Shown here one piece after another: positions 1 through 5,358 of a DNA stretch of 5,358 bases (the first letter of the stretch is position 1; the number at the start of each line of letters is the position of its first letter). A program made the position numbers and the translations under genes. Below the pieces are notes generated by a model that did not search any database, had not been told where the DNA came from, and saw nothing but the letters and a program-made list of their open reading frames with translations. The stretch is from Oceanicaulis sp. (GTDB taxonomy: Bacteria; Pseudomonadota; Alphaproteobacteria; Caulobacterales; Maricaulaceae). The stretch is taken from NCBI GenBank assembly GCA_007571185.1, contig RKRX01000017.1:1-5358 (forward strand). Reading direction: 5' to 3'.

Positions 1-36
1 GTTTTGGTTTGACCGCGTCTCTCAATCAGCTATAAC
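1..36 (+). CRISPR. Terminal type II-C CRISPR repeat (array continues left of the window)
   Basis: This 36-base unit starts GTTTTGG and ends TATAAC, the length and end style of type II repeats written in crRNA orientation. It is identified by complementarity: bases 11-35 are an exact reverse complement of 4664-4688 in the tracrRNA, bases 4-7 pair with 4692-4695 and bases 1-3 with 4697-4699. Only one copy is visible, so an array is inferred. No second copy follows within the window; a terminator comes instead, so this should be the last repeat of a plus-strand pre-crRNA whose spacers lie to the left. Which end of the array gains new spacers cannot be decided here. Confidence 0.9.
9..36 (+). promoter_or_regulatory. 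Sigma70-like promoter inside the CRISPR repeat
   Basis: The repeat contains TTGACC (9-14, one mismatch to the -35 consensus), a 16-base spacer, and TATAAC (31-36, one mismatch to the -10 consensus) ending exactly at the repeat end. Repeat-borne promoters are known from Neisseria and Campylobacter II-C arrays, where each spacer gets its own crRNA start. By analogy every repeat here could start a crRNA several bases into the following spacer. In this last repeat the start would fall at about base 43, inside the terminator stem, so it should yield no useful RNA. Activity is inferred from sequence only. Confidence 0.6.
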
Positions 37-40
37 CTGA

Positions 41-74
41 CCCTCGCCAAGTTTCTGATTTGGCGAGGGTTTTT
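41..74 (+). terminator. Rho-independent terminator of the CRISPR array
   Basis: A perfect 10-bp stem (41-50 with 60-69, GC-rich) with a 9-base loop is followed by five T (70-74) and then CTTT. The T run lies only on the plus-strand side, so it ends rightward transcription, meaning the pre-crRNA, four bases after the last repeat. On the minus strand the stem has no following T run, so it should not stop cas operon transcripts efficiently. Confidence 0.88.
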
Positions 75-106
75 CTTTCCCGAAAGTGGAAAAAACAGAC
101 GCGAAT

Positions 107-442
107 CTAGAATAATTGCAACTGAGGAGGCGGTTTTTCACCGTGTTCGTTGCGCTGACGGGATCTGAATGTGATGATGTTTTCATACTGTTTATCGGTG
201 AACTGAAGGATGGAAACTTTTCCCTCCGGGGGCAGGGCCGCCTCGATTTTCTTCACATAGGTCTCCACCGCTTCCTTGCCTGCGGTCACTCTCACATAAA
301 CAGAAAACTGGGTCATGGAAAAGCCCAGATCCTTGAGATAAAGCCGGAATCTGGAGGCGGCGCGCCGTTCTTCCGGTTCCACCACAGGCAAATCGAACAA
401 CACCATCATCCACATGATGCGATATCCGCTAAGCTCGCCCAT
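107..442 (-). CDS. cas2: CRISPR-associated protein Cas2 (type II-C)
   Basis: A 111-residue protein of normal Cas2 length. Cas2 dimers bridge two Cas1 dimers to form the complex that captures protospacers and inserts them as new spacers. The N-terminal strand carries the typical core YRIMWMMVLFDLP at residues 7-19, with the conserved family aspartate at D17, followed by the ferredoxin-like pattern and the FSVYVR strand near residues 46-51. It ends in a proline-rich tail finishing QLQLF (107-111). The ATG lies 10 bases after the cas1 stop and has no clear Shine-Dalgarno sequence, so it is probably translated by coupling to cas1. It is the last gene of the cas9-cas1-cas2 operon; its TAG stop is 70 bases from the array repeat. 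Downstream on this strand there is only a weak 4-bp hairpin before a T run (near 90-110), so read-through antisense to the array is possible. Confidence 0.95.
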   Translation of the reverse strand: MGELSGYRIMWMMVLFDLPVVEPEERRAASRFRLYLKDLGFSMTQFSVYVRVTAGKEAVETYVKKIEAALPPEGKVSILQFTDKQYENIITFRSRQRNEHGEKPPPQLQLF

Positions 443-452
443 CAGCGCATGT

Positions 453-1382
453 TCAGGGCGCCGCGCCGCCTTTCACAAGCGCGGCGACAGACAGGCTCAG
501 GGGCGGGCCAGGCAAATCGAGGTTTTTTGCTTCGCCCAGAAAAATCCGTGCAATGGACAAGGTCAGCCGTTCAAGGGCTGTCAGGACAGGCATAACGCCT
601 CGCGGTCCTTCTACATCAAGGGCCGTCAACTGCCCCAAGGTTTGTTTTTCTGTCGTTCCGACATTCTCACATCCCGATTCGATCATCTGATGCGCCAGCA
701 GGTCCACATAGGGCCTGAACGGTTCCATCACGTCATCGGCAAGGCAAAGGGCGTCGCCCGCACTTTTGTGATGGACAGAGAGTGAGGGGTGAAGGCCCGC
801 GCCGATAATGGCCCGAGCGGTGGCCGCACGCAGTATCGTGTAACCATAATTGAGGAGGCCATTGTGGGGGTCAGCTCCATGATCCCGGCGAAAATCAGGG
901 CCGAAAAAAGCGCGCCAGTAACGCCGGGCGGCCTGTGCTTCGATATTATCAGGGTCACCTGACTTTACCCGTGCCGCCAGAGATTCAAGAGCCGCGCCTG
1001 TCTGGCCGGTATGTTCCAAAGCGCGAGCCTGGGCGCGAATTTTTGCCTTGACAAGATCGCGCCAAATGCGCTTGCGGCGGGGAAGACTGGCCTCAGCCTG
1101 GGCCTTCATGCGCCGCCCCTGTTCGTAGTGACCGGAGACGGGCAGCAGCCAGCTGATGGGTTGATGACGCCGGTCGCACAAAACCATAACTCCGCCTCGT
1201 TCGGCCAGTTGGGCGCCGAGATTCATGGATACGGTTGTGCCATGACCGTGAACGAGAACGGCGGCAATGTCGTCTAGAGGAACAAGACCCACTGTTTCCC
1301 GGTCCCGGGAAAGTTTCATGAACCCTCGCGTCACGCTCAAATGCAGACCGTCCGAGGCGATATCGACAAAGCGACCGATCAT
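453..1382 (-). CDS. cas1: CRISPR-associated endonuclease/integrase Cas1 (type II-C)
   Basis: A 309-residue metal-dependent integrase that joins new spacers to the repeat, working with Cas2. It has an N-terminal beta domain (about 1-80) and a helical catalytic domain. The metal-binding residues are visible: E148 in DPDNIEAQAARRYW, H204/H205 in GLHPSLSVHHKS, and E220 in LADDVMEPFRPYVD; their spacing agrees with the E149, H205 and E220 set that I recall for the type II Cas1 of Streptococcus pyogenes. It appears complete. Its ATG overlaps the cas9 stop in an ATGA arrangement (1379-1382) and no strong ribosome binding site precedes it, so translation is probably coupled to cas9. Cas2 follows after a 10-base gap. 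There is no csn2 or cas4 nearby, which is normal for subtype II-C. Confidence 0.96.
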   Translation of the reverse strand: MIGRFVDIASDGLHLSVTRGFMKLSRDRETVGLVPLDDIAAVLVHGHGTTVSMNLGAQLAERGGVMVLCDRRHQPISWLLPVSGHYEQGRRMKAQAEASLPRRKRIWRDLVKAKIRAQARALEHTGQTGAALESLAARVKSGDPDNIEAQAARRYWRAFFGPDFRRDHGADPHNGLLNYGYTILRAATARAIIGAGLHPSLSVHHKSAGDALCLADDVMEPFRPYVDLLAHQMIESGCENVGTTEKQTLGQLTALDVEGPRGVMPVLTALERLTLSIARIFLGEAKNLDLPGPPLSLSVAALVKGGAAP

Positions 1383-4300
1383 GAAGTAAGACCGTATCGC
1401 CGATCTCGATAAACTCGACCGGATGGAGAGATGCGCAACTGTACAGCCCTGTGCTTCTGTAACGCGCTGGGGGTGCAGTTACGGTATGTGAACAGGTCGC
1501 CTTTGTCTCTGTTTCGTGCGTCGACATTGGCTTCATTGTGCTCGGCAAGAGTCAATGTAGGAGCGCCTCCTGAAGGTGCTGTCATTTTCTGCACGCGCAT
1601 AATTTCCTGTTGACCGTATTTGTTGCCAATTTCGATCATATCTCCAACGCGAAGCCGCATAAGCAGGCGCCCCCCGGACCGAGAGAAAGAAGATTGCGGA
1701 TCAAAACCCGGTTGATGAGCATCAAAACGGGAGATGACTTCGCCCGTCCATTTGTTCTTGGGGCCCATCCAGACATCATAGCAGTAGTTGCCATCTCCCT
1801 TATAGGCTTTGAAGGGATGGAGCCGACCATGGCTGATCGGGATGACTTTCATTCTCTCCAGGATACGGATACGGCGGACCGGTGGGGTCATGGTCTCACC
1901 TGCCTTGATCAGGGCGTTGGTGAAGCTGGTTCCGCTCAAACCTTCAGTCGCATCCTTGAGGTGTTGGCGAATCGTGTCATCACGAACGAGATCAAGTTTG
2001 TCGAAGGTTTTTAGACTTTCCAGCGGCACGCGGCGAACCACATCGTGCCTGCCGTCCTTATCGGCCTCACTCGCCAGTCCATAGGCGGTGTCGTTATGCA
2101 GGGAACCCTGAATGCCGTGATCGGGTTTGTGGCTGACGATGATTTTTCCGATTTGTTCTCCAACCGTACTGCGAAAATCCGGCCAAGGCTCTGCAATACG
2201 TTCAATCAACCGGGCATCGCCCTCTTCACGCTCTCGTCCAGCGTCTCGCGCCAGGGCCTGCATCAGGCTCCGGTCGGTCAATCCCACCACGATGGCATCA
2301 ATGGCGTGATGGCGATGATCGTCGCGGTTCTTGGCGGCCTTGCCCGGTTTCGACAGCAGCGTATTCAGGCCCCAATGGTGACGCAAATCCGATGTCATGC
2401 GCCCGGGAATGGGCCAGACTTTTACGGGATCGCCCACCAGCCATACAAGATAACTGGCCGCCAATCGGGCGATGTACTGGGTGGATACAAGTTGCCGATC
2501 TGCGAAATCGGTTTCCTCGTTTTCAAACCGGTCCATGGCGTCGGGCCCGAAACGCCAGGCGTTGTTGGGTGGCAAAATAGCGCACCGCTGGACGATATCT
2601 TCCCAATCATAACCCTCCCGGTTTTGACCGAATGCCTCATACGGACTGTGCTCACGTTTGTAGCGGTTGGCGGCGCGGGCGGACAGGGTCTTGTTCGCCG
2701 GGCTGTCATCAAGCGTGCGCGATTTTGGCAGGATATGCTCAATCTCGAAGGCGTCTGAAAACAGCCGCGCCTTTGAAATTTGCTCACCTGAAAAAGGGCA
2801 ACGCCGTTCAAGCGGGTCATCAGGATTGAGCTCTTCCCACAGGCGCACACGCAATCGGTTGGCGTACGTATCGTCCTGACCCAATTCTTTTAGCAGTTCC
2901 CGGCGCTTATCGTTGGCCTTTTCGTTATCGCCCTGCTGTTTTTTCAGTTCGCTTTTCCCTTTGGCTGATAGAGGAAGATCCCGAGCCAGTTCCACAACGA
3001 TTTCTTCAGGTGAACCAAAGCGATCCGTCAGATCGTTGACAACACGTCGTAACTGGTTGAGGGCAACGTGAACGGTGGGGTTGGCCAGTTTGCCAAAACG
3101 GACCTCGGGTCGATCGTGGGCGCGCCCGCTGCCGCCGACTGTGTGACGATGCAGAACCTTTCCATAATACGGCAGCCTGTCCAATATCTCGCCATGATGA
3201 TCAAGCTGTGAGTGCGATTGTCCAAAAGCGTCGTTTACAGCCTTGTCATAACTGATCACTCCTGATTTCAAGGCGGGCAACAGCGTCCGGGCCGCTTTGA
3301 GGGAGAGCGAGGCGCGAGTGATGGGTAAGGGCGCGCTGCAAACATTGCGGGCAATTTCCTCCGACAGCCCGTGTTCTGACATTAAATCCTGAACCAGCTT
3401 GTCCTCGTCTTCATCTTCCAGCAGACGTTCAACGACAGCATCCTGAGTATCTAGTGGAAGGTTTCGCCAATCCGGCCCCCAGCGTTTCTTGGACGCCAGA
3501 TTGGCGGCGGTTTCATCGCCTTTCAAGTCCTTACGGTTGACCTCGAAATTGAATCTCGTTCCCGGCGGCAGTTTCAGAACAGTTTTGCGGAGCGCATCAA
3601 AACTGAGCTTGCCGGTGGAAAGCAGTTTTCTGACAACTGCGTCGCGTTGCTCCAAGGTCAGGGTTTGGGCTTTCTCTCCGGGAAGCCGATAGCTCAAGTG
3701 ATTAACGTCCTGATATATCCTAATCCTTTGTAGACTGGGCAGGGCCTTGTGCGCGCGATCTTCGTCGGGGCATAAAGTGCATTTACCAACAACTTGGGGC
3801 TTTAACGGGCGCTGGAAAAAGATCGCATCCGCGACTTTTTCTTTGGCCTTATCGGTCAGAAGTTCTGGATGATGAGGCGCTTGGGCCTGCCAGAGCGCCT
3901 CGAATTCTACCCTGATTAAGGCGCGTGTCGGATAATAGTCATAGGAGATCTTGTTTCCTTTGGCAGTGGGTCTGACGCGGGCAGGGGGTTGAGGATCGCG
4001 TTGGCCTTCGGGGCGTTCGGCATTTTCGCTTTGTGCTTCCAGTCGCCGTTTTCCGAACAGTTCACCCAGGGTCCGACAGCCTTTTTCCAGCAGCATTTGT
4101 TCAGCGCGCGCAGCGCCTTCTTTGATGGCGCCGCCTTCATTGTCACCCCGGTCAGTTTTGCGGTTCGATTGAAAACCGCGTCTTTGCTGAAGGTGAAAAA
4201 GCGCGCGTCCCAGCTCATACGGAGTGAGCGGGGCATCCAACCCTTTGGCTCTGAGAATCCAGGGATCGAGATGTTGCAGGCTTTTGGCCTGCTCATCATC

Positions 4301-4555
4301 ACGGGGCAACAAGCCGTAGTCCTTGAGAGCGGTCAACAGTTGTCGCTTGCGCACCAGTTTGCGATCCCGATTGCGCCGGGCGCTGCGTGGCTGTCGCCGC
4401 TGTGCAGCGAGGGAGGCGCCATCCTTGGGGTTGCGTCCGTCAGAGAAAATGCGCACACCCGCATCCACAAGCCCGCTCACGGTTCCGTTTTCAAGCTCAA
4501 GAACCGCCCAGCCGATGGAATTGGTTCCCATATCAATGCCCAATCTGTACGCCAT
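1379..4555 (-). CDS. cas9: CRISPR-associated RNA-guided endonuclease Cas9, subtype II-C
   Basis: A 1058-residue effector nuclease that cuts target DNA using crRNA paired with tracrRNA. Visible in order: RuvC-I with LGIDMGTNSIGWAV and catalytic D8; an arginine-rich bridge helix at about 52-76; a recognition lobe to about 510, including a CxxC pair at C259/C262; RuvC-II EEIVVELARDL with E522; HNH with IEHILP and H607, plus N621 and N630 at the same spacing as in Streptococcus pyogenes Cas9; RuvC-III HHAIDA with H750 and D753; then the wedge and PAM-interacting region to the end, with YDVWM near 925. All active-site positions are filled. The residue before the HNH histidine is E606 where the best-studied enzymes have Asp. 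The start at 4555 is chosen because AGGAG lies six bases upstream and the protein then begins directly at the RuvC strand; a GTG at 4585 would add ten residues and lacks support. It is the first gene of the operon and overlaps cas1 by four bases. The PAM cannot be read from the sequence. Confidence 0.97.
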   Translation of the reverse strand: MAYRLGIDMGTNSIGWAVLELENGTVSGLVDAGVRIFSDGRNPKDGASLAAQRRQPRSARRNRDRKLVRKRQLLTALKDYGLLPRDDEQAKSLQHLDPWILRAKGLDAPLTPYELGRALFHLQQRRGFQSNRKTDRGDNEGGAIKEGAARAEQMLLEKGCRTLGELFGKRRLEAQSENAERPEGQRDPQPPARVRPTAKGNKISYDYYPTRALIRVEFEALWQAQAPHHPELLTDKAKEKVADAIFFQRPLKPQVVGKCTLCPDEDRAHKALPSLQRIRIYQDVNHLSYRLPGEKAQTLTLEQRDAVVRKLLSTGKLSFDALRKTVLKLPPGTRFNFEVNRKDLKGDETAANLASKKRWGPDWRNLPLDTQDAVVERLLEDEDEDKLVQDLMSEHGLSEEIARNVCSAPLPITRASLSLKAARTLLPALKSGVISYDKAVNDAFGQSHSQLDHHGEILDRLPYYGKVLHRHTVGGSGRAHDRPEVRFGKLANPTVHVALNQLRRVVNDLTDRFGSPEEIVVELARDLPLSAKGKSELKKQQGDNEKANDKRRELLKELGQDDTYANRLRVRLWEELNPDDPLERRCPFSGEQISKARLFSDAFEIEHILPKSRTLDDSPANKTLSARAANRYKREHSPYEAFGQNREGYDWEDIVQRCAILPPNNAWRFGPDAMDRFENEETDFADRQLVSTQYIARLAASYLVWLVGDPVKVWPIPGRMTSDLRHHWGLNTLLSKPGKAAKNRDDHRHHAIDAIVVGLTDRSLMQALARDAGREREEGDARLIERIAEPWPDFRSTVGEQIGKIIVSHKPDHGIQGSLHNDTAYGLASEADKDGRHDVVRRVPLESLKTFDKLDLVRDDTIRQHLKDATEGLSGTSFTNALIKAGETMTPPVRRIRILERMKVIPISHGRLHPFKAYKGDGNYCYDVWMGPKNKWTGEVISRFDAHQPGFDPQSSFSRSGGRLLMRLRVGDMIEIGNKYGQQEIMRVQKMTAPSGGAPTLTLAEHNEANVDARNRDKGDLFTYRNCTPSALQKHRAVQLRISPSGRVYRDRRYGLTS

Positions 4556-4561
4556 AGCCTG

Positions 4562-4566
4562 CTCCT
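4562..4566 (-). promoter_or_regulatory. Ribosome binding site of cas9
   Basis: AGGAG on the minus strand sits six bases before the ATG at 4555. It is the only clear Shine-Dalgarno sequence in the operon and decides the cas9 start in favour of the MAYRLG N-terminus rather than the upstream GTG at 4585. Confidence 0.8.
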
Positions 4567-4587
4567 GTCTGTCGATTGAAAGCACCG

Positions 4588-4615
4588 ATTATACATCACC
4601 CCTGAGAAACTGCAA
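4588..4615 (-). promoter_or_regulatory. Promoter of the cas9-cas1-cas2 operon
   Basis: A perfect -10 hexamer TATAAT (4593 to 4588, minus strand) is preceded by 16 bases and TTGCAG (4615 to 4610) as a weaker -35. Transcription would start near 4581, giving a leader of about 25 bases that contains the cas9 ribosome binding site. It is the best promoter match upstream of cas9. cas1 and cas2 have no room for promoters of their own outside the preceding coding sequence. Confidence 0.6.
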
Positions 4616-4623
4616 TTTGTGGG

Positions 4624-4651
4624 TTGAATCTGAAATTGAGACGTGTAGCTT
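4624..4651 (+). promoter_or_regulatory. Candidate tracrRNA promoter
   Basis: TTGAAT (4624-4629), a 16-base spacer and TAGCTT (4646-4651), with TG directly before the -10, would start RNA near 4658, just ahead of the anti-repeat. The -10 matches only half of the consensus, and a TTGAGA at 4636-4641 offers another -35 without a good -10. The position is right but the match is weak. Confidence 0.35.
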
Positions 4652-4663
4652 GGTCGAGTCTCC

Positions 4664-4699
4664 TTATAGCTGATTGAGAGACGCGGTCTTTCCAATAAC
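4664..4699 (+). repeat. tracrRNA anti-repeat
   Basis: Bases 4664-4688 are an exact reverse complement of repeat bases 11-35. The next three bases (TTT, 4689-4691) face TTT at repeat 8-10 and leave an internal loop. CCAA (4692-4695) pairs with TTGG, T4696 bulges out, and AAC (4697-4699) pairs with GTT at the repeat start. It is a single degenerate repeat copy outside the array, as expected for a tracrRNA. Confidence 0.92.
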
Positions 4700-4720
4700 A
4701 AGGTTTAAGACCACAAAATT

Positions 4721-4752
4721 GGGCGGGGTTCCTCTGGAATCCCGCCCTCTTT
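4721..4752 (+). terminator. Rho-independent terminator of tracrRNA
   Basis: GGGCGGG (4721-4727) pairs with CCCGCCC (4741-4747). The stem continues inward through a G-T pair and four more pairs to a TCT loop, giving 12 bp, and TCTTT follows. The bases before the stem (AAAATT, 4715-4720) give a T run on the other strand, so it may also stop leftward transcripts coming from the transposase remnant before they reach cas9. In the guide this hairpin would serve as the 3' tracrRNA stem. Confidence 0.85.
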
Positions 4753-4760
4753 GTATCATA

Positions 4761-5185
4761 CCCCTGACTGAGGTGATCCGGGCCGGAGCCAAGCAAGCTG
4801 CTTGGCGTGGCGGTTCAAGCTGAAGTGTCGGCGTTCATTGCTGGGCATACTCACCTTCTGGACAAAAAGAGCTGCCAGCGTTTGGTGCGGCATGGTTTTT
4901 TGCCTGAGCGCTGTGTGATGACGGGAATCGGTGCGGCGCCTGTTGTGATGCCGCGCGTGCGCGACCGCGAGTCGAACCCTGATGGAACGAAGATCAGGTT
5001 CCGCTGTATTTGCGTAAGGCGAGGTCAGTGGAAGAGTTTGAGCCTTGGCTGTGTACCTCAAGGGCATTTCGACGGGCGATTTCGGCGAGGCGCTGTCCGC
5101 GCTTGTTAGGCCCGCTGCACAAGGTCTGTCATCATCGACCATCAACCGTCTGAAGGCGACATGGTGGGAGGAGCACCAAGCTTGT
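4761..5185 (+). pseudogene. Remnant of an IS256/Mutator-type transposase, N-terminal part only
   Basis: Conceptual translation across three frames gives IS256-family N-terminal sequence: PLTEVIRAGAKQ (4761-4796), LLGVAVQAEVSAFIAGHTHLL onward through VMTGIGAAPVVMPRVRDRE (4798-5000), PLYLRKARSVEEFEPWL (5001-5051), and YLKGISTGDFGEAL to INRLKATWWEEHQA (5054-5182). The breaks are one extra base at 4797, a frame change at about 5000 where I expect several missing residues after IRF, and two extra bases at 5052-5053. Resemblance ends near 5183 and the frame stops at 5210. The family normally has about 400 residues, with its DDE catalytic residues in the missing part, so it is inactive. It begins within ten bases of the tracrRNA terminator. 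Family assignment is from memory of the motif order. Confidence 0.85.
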
Positions 5186-5208
5186 AGGCCCACAAGGCGA
5201 ATATACCC

Positions 5209-5227
5209 CTAAAAACCCTGTTTTTAG
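5209..5227. repeat. Short AT-rich palindrome after the transposase remnant
   Basis: CTAAAAAC (5209-5216) and GTTTTTAG (5220-5227) form a perfect 8-bp inverted repeat with a 3-base loop; two further pairs are possible outside one mismatch. No T run follows, so it is not a convincing terminator. It lies just beyond the point where transposase similarity ends and could mark an old rearrangement joint. Function unknown. Confidence 0.5.
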
Positions 5228-5260
5228 AGGTGCCCAACTTCAAACCGTCGCCTGATTACA

Positions 5261-5289
5261 ACTGTACAACAACTTTTACTTTCTATCAA
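5261..5289 (-). promoter_or_regulatory. Possible minus-strand promoter in the right intergenic region
   Basis: On the minus strand TTGATA (5289 to 5284) is followed by 17 bases and TACAGT (5266 to 5261), a fair sigma70 match with ideal spacing. Nothing recognisable lies directly downstream: a transcript would run antisense through the transposase remnant toward the bidirectional terminator at 4721-4747. AT-rich noncoding DNA gives such matches by chance, so this is tentative. Confidence 0.25.
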
Positions 5290-5320
5290 CCATTTTCTCC
5301 GAGGAGGGCTGATTGTCGTC

Positions 5321-5358
5321 GCTTCAATGAGGCTGGGGCACAAAGACCCCAGAAAGTT
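5321..5358 (-). CRISPR. Possible edge repeat of a second, unrelated CRISPR array (runs off the window)
   Basis: Read on the minus strand, this stretch has CTGGGG (5352 to 5347) and CCCCAG (5338 to 5333) as a 6-bp stem with an 8-base loop, followed by CCTCATTGAAGC and ending at 5321. Repeats of type I and III systems often have this form: a central GC stem and a 3' end like ATTGAAAC or ATTGAAGC that becomes the 8-base 5' tag of the crRNA. It shares nothing with the II-C repeat at 1-36. No second copy lies to the left, so it would be a terminal repeat of an array to the right. Only one copy is visible, so this rests on resemblance. Confidence 0.45.

Larger units (their letters stand above)
4658..4753 (+). 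ncRNA. tracrRNA of the type II-C system
   Basis: A trans-activating RNA that pairs with crRNA repeats, permits RNase III processing and anchors the guide in Cas9. The anti-repeat at 4664-4699 is complementary to the repeat at 1-36 (25 exact bases, then a UUU/UUU internal loop, then CCAA and AAC paired with one bulged base). A small hairpin follows at 4702-4712 (GGT/ACC plus a G-U pair, loop TAA) in the position of the nexus after AACAA. The RNA ends at a strong terminator hairpin at 4721-4747. Upper stem, internal loop and lower stem are arranged as in known dual guides. It is divergent from cas9, with 108 bases between the cas9 ATG and the anti-repeat. The 5' end is estimated from the weak candidate promoter; the 3' end from the T run. 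Confidence 0.9.

Noticed and set aside
1..110. csn2 or cas4 next to cas2 (subtypes II-A or II-B)
   Set aside because: The space between cas2 and the repeat is 70 bases and holds only a terminator, so the locus is II-C as far as visible.
116..785. Plus-strand open frames over cas2 and the end of cas1
   Set aside because: Opposite strand of two clearly identified proteins; no family features.
2045..2758. Long plus-strand open frame of 237 codons
   Set aside because: It lies wholly inside cas9 on the opposite strand; its translation shows no recognisable motif, while the minus-strand frame has all Cas9 motifs. GC-rich coding DNA commonly leaves the antisense open.
3989..4579. Plus-strand open frame of 196 codons over the cas9 5' end
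   Set aside because: Antisense to the RuvC-I, bridge helix and recognition region of Cas9, with no recognisable domain.
4556..4585. GTG at 4585 as the cas9 start
   Set aside because: It adds ten residues with no similarity to Cas9 N-termini, lies only a few bases from the predicted transcription start, and lacks a ribosome binding site; the ATG at 4555 has AGGAG at good spacing.
4807..5109. Plus-strand open frame of 100 codons read as an intact small gene
   Set aside because: Only its first 65 or so codons are transposase sequence; the rest is out of frame, and the proper sequence continues in the other frames. It is a piece of a pseudogene.
4756..5193. Minus-strand open frame of 145 codons
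   Set aside because: Antisense of the transposase remnant; the plus-strand translation has coherent IS256-type motifs and this one has none.

Overview
The window holds the cas end of a type II-C CRISPR-Cas locus. Reading leftward on the minus strand it has cas9, cas1 and cas2 in one tight operon. A tracrRNA is encoded divergently just upstream of cas9, and the last repeat of the crRNA array sits at the left edge (bases 1-36). The cas9-cas1-cas2 gene set without csn2 or cas4, and a compact Cas9 of about 1058 residues, define subtype II-C. The Cas9 and Cas1 sequences resemble those I recall from Alphaproteobacteria (for example the Rhodovulum-type Cas9 of similar length). Together with the moderately high GC this suggests an alphaproteobacterial host; that is inference, because no housekeeping gene is present.

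Layout: 1-36 terminal CRISPR repeat, which itself contains a sigma70-like promoter; 41-74 strong rho-independent terminator for the array; 107-442 cas2 (-); 453-1382 cas1 (-); 1379-4555 cas9 (-), with its ribosome binding site at 4562-4566 and promoter at 4588-4615; about 4658-4753 tracrRNA (+), whose anti-repeat is exactly complementary to 25 bases of the repeat and which ends in its own terminator; 4761-5185 frameshifted and truncated remnant of an IS256/Mutator-type transposase; 5186-5320 noncoding, with a short AT-rich palindrome and a possible minus-strand promoter; 5321-5358 a palindromic sequence that looks like the edge repeat of a second, unrelated CRISPR array.

How it works together: the array is read on the plus strand and ends at the terminator at 41-74. 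Each crRNA repeat pairs with the tracrRNA anti-repeat, and host RNase III would process the duplex. Cas9 then uses the dual RNA to cut DNA with its HNH and RuvC sites, both of which look intact. Cas1 and Cas2 form the integrase that inserts new spacers. All three proteins appear complete, so the system looks functional. The most interesting points are the promoter built into the repeat, a partial copy of that promoter in the anti-repeat pointing at cas9, an alternative tracrRNA fold, a sliding-clamp-like C-terminus on Cas2, and the likely second CRISPR array beyond the right edge, separated from the first system by a dead transposase.
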